Assembly (NCBI RefSeq): GCF_014655595.1
Contig: NZ_BNBL01000010.1
Location: 124,001-188,000 of the forward strand
From: Streptomyces griseocarneus
GTDB lineage: Bacteria; Actinomycetota; Actinomycetes; Streptomycetales; Streptomycetaceae
Direction of reading: 5' to 3'
Length of the DNA: 64,000 bases
Position numbers and translations under genes: made by a program. Numbering within the stretch: the stretch's first letter is position 1; the number at the start of each line of letters is the position of its first letter. Shown in pieces: positions 41,693-50,494 of this stretch. The notes beneath the pieces are model-generated. The model had not been told where the DNA came from. It worked only from the letters and a program-made list of their open reading frames with translations, and made no database searches.

Positions 41693-43153
41693 ATGGCCGG
41701 ACCCATCGAACACGGACAGCTCTTCATCGGCGGCACCCTGACCGACCCGGCCGCCGGCCCCGGCGGCGACGTCATCGACGTCGTCTCGCCCCACACCGAG
41801 ACCGTCATCGGCCGCGTCCCGCACGCCACGCGCGCCGACGTCGACCGGGCCGTGGCCGCCGCCCGGAGCTCCTTCGACTCGGGCGTGTGGGCCGGCCTGC
41901 CGGCGGCCGAGCGGATCGAGGTGGTCACCCGCATCAAGGACGGGATCGCCGCCCGCCACGAGGAGATCGCCCGGATGATCTCGGCGCAGAACGGCTCCCC
42001 CTACTCCTGGAGCGTCCTCGCCCAGGCGCTCGGAGCGGTGATGGTCTGGGACAGCGCCATCGCCGTCGCCCGCGGCTTCCACGACGAGGAGCGGCGGGCC
42101 GGCGTCCTCGGCCCGCTGATCGTCCGCCGGGAGCCGGTGGGGGTCGTCGCGGCGGTGGTGCCGTGGAACGTCCCGCAGTTCGTGGCCGCGGCCAAGCTGG
42201 CGCCGGCGCTGCTGGCGGGCTGCTCGGTGGTGCTCAAGCCCTCCCCGGAGACGCCGCTGGACTCCTACGTGCTCGCCGAGGTCGCGGCCGGGGCGGGGCT
42301 GCCGGAGGGGGTCCTGTCGATCCTGCCCGCCGGAGCGGAGACCGGCGAGTACCTGGTCGGCCACCCCGGCGTCGACAAGGTCTCCTTCACCGGCTCGGTC
42401 GCGGCCGGCAAGCGCGTCATGGAGGTCGCCGCCCGCCACCTCGCCCGCGTCACCCTGGAGCTGGGGGGCAAGTCCGCCGCCATCGTCCTGCCCGACGCCG
42501 ACCTCGACGCGGCCGTCGCCGGCATCGTGCCGAGCGCGTGGATGAACAACGGCCAGGCGTGCGTCGCCCAGACCCGCGTCCTCGTCCCCCGCTCCCGCTA
42601 CGCCGAGCTCGCCGAGCGCTTAGCGGCGGCCGCGAACGCGCTCACCGTCGGCGACCCGCTCGACCCCGCCACCCGCGTCGGCCCGCTGGTGAGCCGCCGC
42701 CGGCGCGAGCGGACGCTGGAGTACATCGCCCTCGGGCAGCGCGAGGGCGCCAAGGTGCTGGCCGGCGGCGGCCGGCCCGCCGCCCTGCCCACGGGCTGGT
42801 ACGTGGAGCCCACGCTCTTCGGCGAGGTCACCAACGACATGCGCGTCGCCCGCGAGGAGATCTTCGGCCCCGTGGTCTGCCTGCTGTCCTACGAGGACGA
42901 GGAGGAGGCCGTGGCGATCGCCGACGACTCCGCCTACGGGCTCTCCGGCAGCGTCTGGACCGGCGACGTCGAGCACGGCCTCGACATCGCGCGCCGGGTG
43001 CGGACGGGCACGTACTCGGTGAACACCTTCAGCCTGGACATGTTCGGGCCCTTCGGCGGCTACAAGGACTCCGGCATGGGCAGAGAGGGCGGACCCGAGG
43101 GCTACGCCGAGTACTTCGAGCAGAAGACGATCCACCTGCCGCCCGCCGGATGA
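41693..43153 (+). CDS. NAD-dependent aldehyde dehydrogenase (TTA-containing)
   Basis: A 486-residue ALDH-superfamily enzyme oxidising an aldehyde to an acid. PWNVPQF and KPSPETP line the NAD site, FTGSVAAGK follows, ELGGKSAAIVLPDADL carries the general-base Glu (near residue 258), and WMNNGQACVAQTR carries the nucleophilic Cys (near residue 292). The C-terminal EEIFGPVVCLLSYEDEEEA is also standard. It resembles actinobacterial ALDHs linked to sterol or long-chain alcohol oxidation, but substrate is inferred. A TTA codon at 42620-42622 implies bldA dependence. ATG 41693 follows CGGAGG. Confidence 0.9.
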   Translation: MAGPIEHGQLFIGGTLTDPAAGPGGDVIDVVSPHTETVIGRVPHATRADVDRAVAAARSSFDSGVWAGLPAAERIEVVTRIKDGIAARHEEIARMISAQNGSPYSWSVLAQALGAVMVWDSAIAVARGFHDEERRAGVLGPLIVRREPVGVVAAVVPWNVPQFVAAAKLAPALLAGCSVVLKPSPETPLDSYVLAEVAAGAGLPEGVLSILPAGAETGEYLVGHPGVDKVSFTGSVAAGKRVMEVAARHLARVTLELGGKSAAIVLPDADLDAAVAGIVPSAWMNNGQACVAQTRVLVPRSRYAELAERLAAAANALTVGDPLDPATRVGPLVSRRRRERTLEYIALGQREGAKVLAGGGRPAALPTGWYVEPTLFGEVTNDMRVAREEIFGPVVCLLSYEDEEEAVAIADDSAYGLSGSVWTGDVEHGLDIARRVRTGTYSVNTFSLDMFGPFGGYKDSGMGREGGPEGYAEYFEQKTIHLPPAG

Positions 43154-43281
43154 CCGGCGTCCGGCCTGGTCCGGACATATATTTACGCGTGCGTTCCGCA
43201 CGGGATGTTCATGACATGCGTGACTGTCCCGCCCCTCCACCGCGTGGAAATCTCTTCCCGTCGCAGCACGAGGGGGAGTCG
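43154..43281 (+). promoter_or_regulatory. promoter region of the amf (SapB-like) operon
   Basis: The 128 bp before amfT contain an AT-rich CATATATTTAC island (43176-43186), a 6-bp hairpin CGTGCG-TTC-CGCACG (43188-43202) and a near-palindrome ATGTTCATGACAT (43205-43217). In known ram/amf operons the orphan regulator RamR/AmfR binds here; which of these elements it uses is not established. Confidence 0.5.
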
Positions 43282-45933
43282 ATGGAGAAGCGGTACGAGG
43301 TGTACTGCCTGGCCGACACGCACTTCTACGAGATCCCGGACCGGCTGTCCGCCCCGGCGGGCGGCCGGAGGCGGCCCGGGCCCTTCGAGACCGCGCAGCG
43401 CCCCGTGCCCGAGGGCTGGAAGAGCGCCCGCAGCGGCGACTGGCTCAACCTCACGCCCGTGGACGCCGACGGCACCCCGCGACCCGGACGGCCCGCCCAG
43501 GGCTGGAAGATCCACGTGTCCGCCACCGCCGGGAGCGCCGAGAAGACCGCGGCCGCCGTCTGGGACTACTGCGTCCCCCGGGGCATCCCGTTCAAGTTCG
43601 TCCCCGCCCCGCACCTGCTGCACCTGCGCAACAGCAAGTACGCGGCCCGCGACGGCGGCGGCAAGTTCGTCACCGTCTACCCGGCCGACGAGGACCAGCT
43701 GCACACCGTCCTCACCGAGCTCCACGAGATCGTGGGCGGCGCCCCCGGCCCGTACGTCCTCACCGACCTGCGCTGGCACGAGGGCCCGCTCTACGTGCGC
43801 TACGGAGCCTTCGCCCCCCGCTGGTGCACCGACGCCGACGGCCGTCTCGTCCCCGCCCTCGAGGACGCGAGCGGCACGCTCGTACCCGACCGGCGCGACC
43901 CGGCCTTCCGGGTGCCCGAGTGGGTCACCCTGCCCGCCTTCCTCGAGCCCCACCTGGCCGCCCGCAACGCCACCACCGTCGGCGAGCTGCCCTACCGCAT
44001 CGAGAAGGCCCTGCACTTCTCCAACGGCGGCGGGGTCTACCGCGGCACCGACACCCGCGACGGCGCCGCCGTCGTCCTCAAGGAGGGCCGCCCGCACGCG
44101 GGGCTCGCCGCCGACGGCGCCGACGCCATCGCCCGCCTGGAGCGCGAACGGGACGCGCTGGAGAAGCTCGCCGGGCTCGGCGTCGCCCCCGGCCTGCGCG
44201 ACTGGTTCGCCGTCGGCGACCACCGCTTCCTCGTCATGGACTTCGTCGAGGGCCGCCCGCTCAACTCCTTCTTCGCCGAGCGCCATCCGCTGCTCGCCAC
44301 CGACCCCGACCCCGGCGCGCTGGCCGCCTACACCGCGTGGGCACTGCGCATCCACCGGGCCGTCGAGGAGGCGGTCGAGGCGGTGCACGCCAGGGGAGTG
44401 GTCTTCAACGACCTGCACATGTTCAACATCCTCGTGGCGCCGGACGAGGAGTCCGTGACGCTCATCGACTTCGAGGCCGCCGCGCCCGTCGCCGAGAACG
44501 GCCGGCAGATCGTCGCCCACCCCGGCTTCGTCGCCCCGCCGGACCGCACCGGCACCGACGTCGACCGCTACGCCCTCGCCTGCCTGCGCCTCGCGCTGTT
44601 CCTGCCCGTCACCACGCTCTTCGGCATCGACCGCGCCAAGGCCGCACACCTGGCCGGCATCATCGCCGAACAGTTCCCCGTGCCCCGGGAGTTCCTCGAC
44701 GAGGCCGTCGCCGAGATCACCCGGGACGCCGGTCCGGCCGCGGGCCGGGACGCCGCCCCGGCCACGACGACGCGGACCCCGGCCACCGGCCTCGCCGCCC
44801 TGCCCGACCCCGGTGACTGGCCGGCCGCCCGCGACTCCATGGTCCGCGCCCTCCTCGCCTCCGCCACGCCCGACCGCGACGACCGGCTCTTCCCCGGCGA
44901 CATCGCGCAGTTCACCGCCGGCGGCGGACTGGGACTCGCGCACGGCGCCGCCGGAGTGCTGCACGCCCTCGCCGAGACCGGCGCCGAACGCTACGAACAG
45001 GGCGAACGGTGGCTGCTCGACCACACCGACCCCGTACCGCCCGGCACCCCCCTCGGCCTCTACGACGGCCTCGCCGGCATCGCCCACACCCTGCACCGCC
45101 TCGGCCACACCCAGCGCGCCCTCGACCTCACCGGCTCGCTCCTCGCCGAGAACTGGCAGCGCCTGGGCCCCGGACTGCACGACGGCCTCGCCGGCGTGGG
45201 CCTCGTCCTCGACGACCTCGCCGAGGCCACCGGCGAGAGCGCCCTGCGCGAGGCCTCCCACGAGGCCGCGCGGCTCCTCGCCGACCGGCTGCAGGCCGGC
45301 GGGCGCCGGCGCGCCGGGCTCATGCACGGCACCACCGGCCCCGCGCTGCTCTTCCTCAGGCTCCACGAACGCACCGGCGCACCCGGCCTCCTGGACCTCG
45401 CCGGCGCGGCCCTGCGGGACGACCTCTCCCGGTGCGTCCGCACCCCCATCGGCTCCCTCGACGTCGACGAGGGCTGGCGCACCATGCCCTACCTCGGCGA
45501 CGGCAGCGTCGGCATCGGCGCGGTGCTCGACGACTACCTCGCCCACCGCCCCGACGGCGGCGACGACGACCTCACCGAGGCCCGCGACCGCATCCTCACC
45601 GCCGCCCGGTCCCGCTTCTACGCCCAGCCCGGCCTCCTCCAGGGCCGCGCCGGAATGATCTGGCACCTCGCCCGCACCACGGCACCCGGCGTCACCCGCG
45701 AGGACATCGCCCGGCAGGTCTCCGCCCTGTCCTGGTACGCGATGCCCTACCGCGGCGAACTGGCCTTCCCCGGCCACCAGATGATGCGGCTGTCGATGGA
45801 CCTCGCCACCGGAACGGCCGGCGTCCTGCTCGCGCTCGGCGCCGCCCTCGACGGCGACCGGCCGGCCCGGCTGCCCTTCCTGCCGCCCCTACGGGCGCCC
45901 CAGAGCCGGCTCCACCACGTCGTGGAGTCGTAA
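43282..45933 (+). CDS. amfT: class III lanthipeptide synthetase (AmfT/RamC)
   Basis: An 883-residue trifunctional enzyme that dehydrates Ser/Thr and cyclises to lanthionine or labionin. The N-terminal lyase-like domain spans about residues 1-230. The Ser/Thr-kinase-like domain has VVLKEGRPHAG (Lys), GVVFNDLHMFNILV (catalytic Asp) and LIDFEAA (metal Asp). The C-terminal LanC-like domain has repeated HGAAGVLHAL, YDGLAGIAHTL and QGRAGMIWHL segments but lacks the Cys/His zinc ligands, which marks class III rather than class IV. Length is close to RamC. ATG 43282 follows GAGGGGGAG. The precursor, two ABC transporters and AmfR follow, as in known SapB-type loci. Confidence 0.95.
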   Translation: MEKRYEVYCLADTHFYEIPDRLSAPAGGRRRPGPFETAQRPVPEGWKSARSGDWLNLTPVDADGTPRPGRPAQGWKIHVSATAGSAEKTAAAVWDYCVPRGIPFKFVPAPHLLHLRNSKYAARDGGGKFVTVYPADEDQLHTVLTELHEIVGGAPGPYVLTDLRWHEGPLYVRYGAFAPRWCTDADGRLVPALEDASGTLVPDRRDPAFRVPEWVTLPAFLEPHLAARNATTVGELPYRIEKALHFSNGGGVYRGTDTRDGAAVVLKEGRPHAGLAADGADAIARLERERDALEKLAGLGVAPGLRDWFAVGDHRFLVMDFVEGRPLNSFFAERHPLLATDPDPGALAAYTAWALRIHRAVEEAVEAVHARGVVFNDLHMFNILVAPDEESVTLIDFEAAAPVAENGRQIVAHPGFVAPPDRTGTDVDRYALACLRLALFLPVTTLFGIDRAKAAHLAGIIAEQFPVPREFLDEAVAEITRDAGPAAGRDAAPATTTRTPATGLAALPDPGDWPAARDSMVRALLASATPDRDDRLFPGDIAQFTAGGGLGLAHGAAGVLHALAETGAERYEQGERWLLDHTDPVPPGTPLGLYDGLAGIAHTLHRLGHTQRALDLTGSLLAENWQRLGPGLHDGLAGVGLVLDDLAEATGESALREASHEAARLLADRLQAGGRRRAGLMHGTTGPALLFLRLHERTGAPGLLDLAGAALRDDLSRCVRTPIGSLDVDEGWRTMPYLGDGSVGIGAVLDDYLAHRPDGGDDDLTEARDRILTAARSRFYAQPGLLQGRAGMIWHLARTTAPGVTREDIARQVSALSWYAMPYRGELAFPGHQMMRLSMDLATGTAGVLLALGAALDGDRPARLPFLPPLRAPQSRLHHVVES

Positions 45934-45976
45934 CCGCACCACAGAAATCCCATCCGTCCCCACGAAAGGAAGAACC

Positions 45977-46099
45977 ATGGCGCTTCTCGACCTGCAGAGC
46001 CTGGAGTCCGACGAGCTGTCCCACGGCGGCGGCGGTGGCGGCAGCAACGCCAGCCTGCTGCTGTGCTGGAGCACGGCCAGTGTCGCGCTCTGCCTGTGA
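45977..46099 (+). CDS. amfS: SapB-like class III lanthipeptide precursor (AmfS/RamS)
   Basis: A 40-residue precursor. The leader MALLDLQSLESDEL contains the conserved LLDLQ-type recognition motif. After a run of six glycines the core carries two S-x-x-S-x-x-x-C units (SNASLLLC and STASVALC), each able to form one labionin or lanthionine ring. This is the pattern of AmfS/RamS, whose product is the morphogenetic surfactant that lets aerial hyphae break the water surface. The gene lies 43 bp after amfT with AAAGGAAG 6 nt before the ATG. The Gly-run linker is longer than in the relatives I recall. It is too short for routine gene calling. Confidence 0.95.
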   Translation: MALLDLQSLESDELSHGGGGGGSNASLLLCWSTASVALCL

Positions 46100-46124
46100 C
46101 GGACTGACCGTCGCTCGCGGGTGA

Positions 46125-46189
46125 CCGCTCCCGGTGGGCCCTTCGTCGGCGGAGGGCCCACCGGCACGCCCGGCCCGCACCGGGAGCGG
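46125..46189 (+). promoter_or_regulatory. two mutually exclusive hairpins between amfS and amfB
   Basis: CCGGTGGGCCC (46131-46141) can pair perfectly with 46154-46164 (11 bp, 12-nt loop). The overlapping segment CCGCTCCCGGTG (46125-46136) can instead pair perfectly with 46178-46189 (12 bp). Both share 46131-46136, so only one can form at a time. The location just after the precursor gene suits an attenuator or mRNA stabiliser that sets the precursor-to-transporter ratio. Confidence 0.6.
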
Positions 46190-46224
46190 CCGGCCCGTAC
46201 CGAGACGAGGAAGGGGTGTGCCGC

Positions 46225-47946
46225 ATGGCCGCCACGGTCCCGCGCCACGCGGCGCCGAGCGCGCGCGACGGCGACCCGATCCTGCGCGCCGCCCTCCGCC
46301 ACAGCGCCGGCCGCACCCTCGCGCTCGCCGCCGTCACCACCGCGAGCACCGGCGCGGCCCTCCTCCTGCCCGCCGTGCTCGGGCACACCCTCGACCTGCT
46401 GCTCGCCCGGCGCGCCGGCGACACCGGCCGCTGGCTGCTGCTGAGCACCGCGCTGATCTGCGTCCCCGCCGTCCTGGACGCGCTCGACGAACTCCTCACC
46501 GCCACCACCACGGCCCGCACCACGGCATGGCTGCGCCGCCGCGCCCTCGGCGACATCCTCGCGGCGGGCCCCCGCGCCACCGCCCGGATCCGCGCCGGCG
46601 ACCTCGTCACCCGGCTCGTCGGCAACACCGCCCACGCCGCGACCGCCCCCGCCACCCTCGCCGGCACCGCGGCCGCCGTCGCCGGCCCCCTCGGCGGCAT
46701 CGTCGCCCTGGGCGTCATCGACCCCTGGCTCGCCGTGGCCTTCCTCGCCGGGGCGCCCCTGCTCGCCCTGCTGCTGCGGGCGTTCGCCCGCGCCTCCACC
46801 GACACGCTCACCGCCTACCAGCGGATCCAGGGCGACATCGCCGGCCGCCTGCTCGAGGCGCTGCGCGGCGCCCGCACCATCGCCGCCGCCGGCACCGCCG
46901 GCCGCGAGCGCGAGCGCGTCCTGCGGCCGCTGCCCGGCCTCTCCGAACACGGCCACCGCATGTGGCGCGTCCAGGGCCGCTCCACCGCCCAGGCCGCCAC
47001 GCTGGTGCCGCTGCTGCAGATCGCCGTCCTCGCCGTCGCCGGGCTCCAGCTCTCCCGGGACCGGCTGAGCGTCGGCGACCTGCTGGCCGCCTCCCGCTAC
47101 GCCGCGCTCGCCACCGGCGTCGGCATGCTCGTCGGCCACCTCAACGCGCTGGTCCACAGCCGCACCGCCGCCCGGCGCCTGGCCGGGGTCCGGGCCCTGC
47201 CCCCCGTCCCGTACGGCACGCGCCGCCTTCCCGCCGACGGCGCCGGCACGCTCCGGCTGCGCGGCGTGCGCGCCGAGCGCGGCGGGCGGGCCGTGCTGCG
47301 CGGCATCGACCTCGACCTGCCGGGCGGCACCACGCTGGCCGTCGTCGGCCGCTCGGGCAGCGGAAAGTCCGTGCTCGCCGAGCTCGCCGGGCGCCTCGCC
47401 GACCCCGACGCCGGCGAGATCACCCTCGACGGCGTCCCCTTGCGCGACCTCACGCACAAGGAACTGCGCCGGGCCGTCGCCTACGCCTTCGCCCGGCCCG
47501 CGCTGCTCGGCGGCACGGTCGGCGGCACGATCGCCTTCGGCTCCTTCACGCCCCCGCCCGCCGCCGTCACCGCGGCGGCGCGGGCCGCCCGCGCGGACGA
47601 CTTCGTACGGAAGCTGCCCGCCGGCTACGACACGGCCTGCGCCGACGCGCCGCTCTCCGGCGGCGAGGCCCAACGCCTCGGCCTGGCCCGCGCCTTCGCC
47701 CACGCCGGCCGGCTCCTGATCCTCGACGACGCGACGTCCAGCCTCGACTCCGTGACGGAACGCCAGGTCACCGACGCCCTCCACCGCCACGTCGCCGCCC
47801 CCACCCGCCTGATCATCGCCCACCGCCCCTCCACCGCCGCCCGCGCGGACCGCGTGGCCTGGCTGGACGGGGGCCGCCTGGCGGGGCTGGGAACACACGC
47901 ACACCTGTGGCGCGAGCCGGGCTACCGGGCGGTGTTCGGGGAGTGA
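46225..47946 (+). CDS. amfB: ABC transporter of the SapB-like peptide, first half (AmfB/RamA-type)
   Basis: A 573-residue fusion of a six-helix membrane domain (residues about 20-310) and an ATPase domain, with Walker A GRSGSGKS near residue 377, signature LSGGEAQRLG and Walker B LLILDDATSSLD. In ram/amf loci two such half-transporters export the lanthipeptide, likely as a heterodimer. The ATG at 46225 has AGGAAGGGG at good spacing; a GTG three codons earlier sits on it. The next gene starts within or just after its stop. Signature and Walker B are intact, so this is probably the active ATPase site. Confidence 0.9.
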   Translation: MAATVPRHAAPSARDGDPILRAALRHSAGRTLALAAVTTASTGAALLLPAVLGHTLDLLLARRAGDTGRWLLLSTALICVPAVLDALDELLTATTTARTTAWLRRRALGDILAAGPRATARIRAGDLVTRLVGNTAHAATAPATLAGTAAAVAGPLGGIVALGVIDPWLAVAFLAGAPLLALLLRAFARASTDTLTAYQRIQGDIAGRLLEALRGARTIAAAGTAGRERERVLRPLPGLSEHGHRMWRVQGRSTAQAATLVPLLQIAVLAVAGLQLSRDRLSVGDLLAASRYAALATGVGMLVGHLNALVHSRTAARRLAGVRALPPVPYGTRRLPADGAGTLRLRGVRAERGGRAVLRGIDLDLPGGTTLAVVGRSGSGKSVLAELAGRLADPDAGEITLDGVPLRDLTHKELRRAVAYAFARPALLGGTVGGTIAFGSFTPPPAAVTAAARAARADDFVRKLPAGYDTACADAPLSGGEAQRLGLARAFAHAGRLLILDDATSSLDSVTERQVTDALHRHVAAPTRLIIAHRPSTAARADRVAWLDGGRLAGLGTHAHLWREPGYRAVFGE

Positions 47947-47984
47947 GCGCACGGCCGGGCCCCCACCGGAAGGAACCCCCGCCG

Positions 47985-49814
47985 ATGATCCTCCGGCACG
48001 GCACCGCCTTCCTGCGCCAGCCCCCGCACCGCCGCGCCCTCGCCGGCCTCGCCGCCTGGTCCGTCGTCGAGGCGGCGCAGACGTTCACCACGGGCTACGC
48101 CCTCGCCCGCGCCCTGGACGACGGCTTCCTCGCCGGCCGCCCCGCCGCCGGCCTCGCGTGGCTCGCGGCCGCGGCCGTGGCGGTCGCCGCCGGGGCGTAC
48201 GGCACCGGCCGTACGTACCGCCAAGTCGCCGGCCTCGCCGAGCCCCTGCGCGACGCGCTCGTCCGGCGCGTGGTCGCCCGCGCCCTGCACGACGCGGACG
48301 GCGCGGCCGTGTCCCGCCTCACGCACCAGGTGGAGATCGCCCGCGACACCTTCGCGGGCCTGCTCATGGTGGCGCGTTCCTTCGTCTTCACCGCCGCCGG
48401 CGCCCTGGCCGGGCTCTTCCTGCTCGCGCCCGTGCTGCTGGCGGTCGTCGTGCCGCCGCTCGTCCTCGGCCTCGCGCTGTTCGTGCTGACGCTGCGGCCG
48501 CTGGCCCGCCGGCAGGAGGCGTACCTGGCGGCCGACGAGGCGCTGTCCCAGTCGTCGGACGCCGTCTGCGCGGGCCTGCGGGACGTGACGGCGGGCGGCG
48601 CCGAGCGCGTCGTGGAGGCGGGGACGGGCGCGCTCGTCGACGAGGGGCTGCGCACCGCGAACGCCCTGGCCCGCTGGTCCGTCACGCGCGTGGTCGCCCT
48701 GGCCGTCGCCGGCCGCCTCCCGGTCGTGCCGCTGCTGCTGGCCACGCCGTGGCTGCTGGACCACGGCGTCACGCCGGGCGCGCTCGTGGGCGCCCTCGCC
48801 TATCTGACGCAGTCGCTGCTGCCCGCCCTGCAGAGCCTGGTCCACGGGCTGGGCACGAGCGGGTCGCGGCTGGTGGTGGTCCTGCGCCGCCTGACGGCCC
48901 CGGCCTCCGCACCGGACGCGGTCCCGCCCGCCTCCTGCCCGGTGCCGCCCGGCGGCCCGGCCGTCGAGCTGCGGGGCGTCACCTTCGGGTACGGGCGGCA
49001 CGCCGAGCCCGTCCTGCGCGGCCTCGACCTGACGCTGCCCGTGGGCGGCCGGCTGGCGGTCGTGGGACCGAGCGGCGTGGGCAAGTCGACGCTGGCCGCC
49101 CTGGTCGCGGGCCTGCTGGGGCCGTGGGAGGGCGAGGTGCGGGTGGGCGGCGCGCCCGCCCGGGCCCCGGGGGCGGCGGCGCGGCGGGTGCTCATCCCGC
49201 AGGAGGCGTACGTCTTCTCGGGCACCCTCGGCGAGAACCTGCGGTACCTGCGGGACGATCCGGTCGGCGACCGCGAGGTCCTGGCGGCGGCCGACGCCGT
49301 CGGCGCGGCCGCCCTCGTGCGGCGGCTGGGGGGCCTGGCCGCCCCCCTCGTCCCGGACGAACTCTCGGCGGGGGAGCGGCAACTGGTCGCGCTGGCGCGC
49401 GCGTACCTCTCGCCGGCGCCCGTGGTGATTCTCGACGAGGCGGCCTGCCACCTCGATCCGGCGGCCGAGGCGCGCGCGGAGCGCGCGTTCGCGGCGCGCC
49501 CCGGCGGCAGCCTGGTGGTCGTCGCCCACCGCGCGGGGTCCGCCCTGCGCGCGGATCGCGTGCTGGTGATGGACGGCCCCGGCACGGCGGCGGGTACGCA
49601 CGCGGAGCTGCTGGCGCGCTCGGCGCTGTACCGGGACCTGATGGGCGCCGGCGGCTCAGACCCAGCCGGCGCACTGGGAGATGCGGATGGCGTCGACGCG
49701 GTTGCGGGCCCCGGTCTTGCGGGTGATGGCGGCCATGTAGTTGCGCACGGTGCCGTTCGACAGGTGCAGGCTGCGCGCGATCTCGCCGACGGAGGCGCCG
49801 CCGGCGGCCAGTGA
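47985..49814 (+). CDS. amfA: ABC transporter of the SapB-like peptide, second half (AmfA/RamB-type)
   Basis: A 609-residue half-transporter with a membrane domain (residues about 15-300) and an ATPase: GPSGVGKSTLAAL, IPQEAYVFSGTL (Q loop), ELSAGERQLVALARAY and VVILDEAACHLD. The start is ATG 47985 behind GGAAGGA; a GTG at 47943 overlaps the previous stop (GTGA) and could also be used. After the normal end near LYRDLMGAGG the frame continues 54 codons to 49814, antisense to the 3' end of amfR. This tail is Gly/Ala/Val low-complexity and probably dispensable. Confidence 0.87.
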   Translation: MILRHGTAFLRQPPHRRALAGLAAWSVVEAAQTFTTGYALARALDDGFLAGRPAAGLAWLAAAAVAVAAGAYGTGRTYRQVAGLAEPLRDALVRRVVARALHDADGAAVSRLTHQVEIARDTFAGLLMVARSFVFTAAGALAGLFLLAPVLLAVVVPPLVLGLALFVLTLRPLARRQEAYLAADEALSQSSDAVCAGLRDVTAGGAERVVEAGTGALVDEGLRTANALARWSVTRVVALAVAGRLPVVPLLLATPWLLDHGVTPGALVGALAYLTQSLLPALQSLVHGLGTSGSRLVVVLRRLTAPASAPDAVPPASCPVPPGGPAVELRGVTFGYGRHAEPVLRGLDLTLPVGGRLAVVGPSGVGKSTLAALVAGLLGPWEGEVRVGGAPARAPGAAARRVLIPQEAYVFSGTLGENLRYLRDDPVGDREVLAAADAVGAAALVRRLGGLAAPLVPDELSAGERQLVALARAYLSPAPVVILDEAACHLDPAAEARAERAFAARPGGSLVVVAHRAGSALRADRVLVMDGPGTAAGTHAELLARSALYRDLMGAGGSDPAGALGDADGVDAVAGPGLAGDGGHVVAHGAVRQVQAARDLADGGAAGGQ

Positions 49815-50273
49815 CAGCACGCTCAGCTCGCGGCGGGTCAGCGGGATCTCGGCCGCCTCGAGGAAGCCGAAGCCGAGCGTCTCGTCGATGTAGCGCTCGC
49901 CCTTCGCCACCCGCCGTATGCCCTCGACCAAGCGGTCGGGAGAAGCGTTTTTGCTCAGATACCCCAAGGCCCCCATCTCATAGGCCCGGCGCAGGGGCCC
50001 CGGGCGTCCGGCGGTCGCCAGGGCCAGCATCGCCCCCCAGGAATCCCCGCCGGTACATCGCTCGCCCCCCGCCCCCCTGACCTCGCCCCACCCCTCGCCC
50101 GCGTCGGGACTGTCCATGTCGGCCACGCACACGTCCGGCCGCAGGGCCCGCGAGGCGGCGACGGCGCCCTGCCACGACGCCGAGGACACTTCGAGGTCCG
50201 GCTCTCTGCCGACCCATGCCGCGAGGGCCGTGCGCAGAAGACAGGTGTCGTGTATCAGAAGGACGCGTGTCAC
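49656..50273 (-). CDS. amfR: orphan LuxR-type response regulator (AmfR/RamR)
   Basis: A 205-residue regulator. The receiver-like domain has VLLIHDTCLLRTAL in place of the usual acidic pair, a candidate phospho-acceptor in PDVCVADMDSP, a Gly-rich stretch GEGWGEVRGAGGERCTGG, and the conserved Lys in LGYLSKNAS. The C-terminal LuxR helix-turn-helix is LTRRELSVLSLAAGGASVGEIARSLHLSNGTVRNYM (about residues 142-178). RamR/AmfR proteins activate the adjacent lanthipeptide operon, without a cognate kinase. The weak acidic pocket fits a non-phosphorylated regulator. GTG 50273 follows GGGAGAGG. The 3' end overlaps amfA by 159 bp. Confidence 0.92.
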   Translation of the reverse strand: MTRVLLIHDTCLLRTALAAWVGREPDLEVSSASWQGAVAASRALRPDVCVADMDSPDAGEGWGEVRGAGGERCTGGDSWGAMLALATAGRPGPLRRAYEMGALGYLSKNASPDRLVEGIRRVAKGERYIDETLGFGFLEAAEIPLTRRELSVLSLAAGGASVGEIARSLHLSNGTVRNYMAAITRKTGARNRVDAIRISQCAGWV

Positions 50274-50313
50274 GTTGCCTCTCCCGCTCCGTGTGCGAAC
50301 CGCTAGGGCACGT

Positions 50314-50329
50314 CGGTAAATTCATACCG
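50314..50329 (-). promoter_or_regulatory. dyad CGGTA-N6-TACCG upstream of amfR
   Basis: Perfect 5-bp arms with an AT-rich centre (AATTCA) lie about 41-56 bp before the amfR start, in promoter position. Developmental regulators such as AdpA or BldD are known to act on such genes, but the dyad itself is not assigned. Confidence 0.4.
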
Positions 50330-50494
50330 GCGGATCCGCCGCCGCGGGTGCTGTTACCCGCTACGCGGGGGGCGTAAGGGCGTGGGGAGAAGACCGTGTC
50401 CGCCCCGGCCGGGCGCCACGAGCGGGGCGGGGCCGCCACGAGCGGGTACGGGCGGGCACGAGCGGCGCGCGAGCGCCGCATGCCCCGCCGGTGC

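Noticed and set aside
43282..45933. Class IV (LanL) lanthipeptide synthetase
   Set aside because: The C-terminal cyclase-like domain lacks Cys/His zinc ligands, and the precursor has SxxSxxxC motifs; class III fits.
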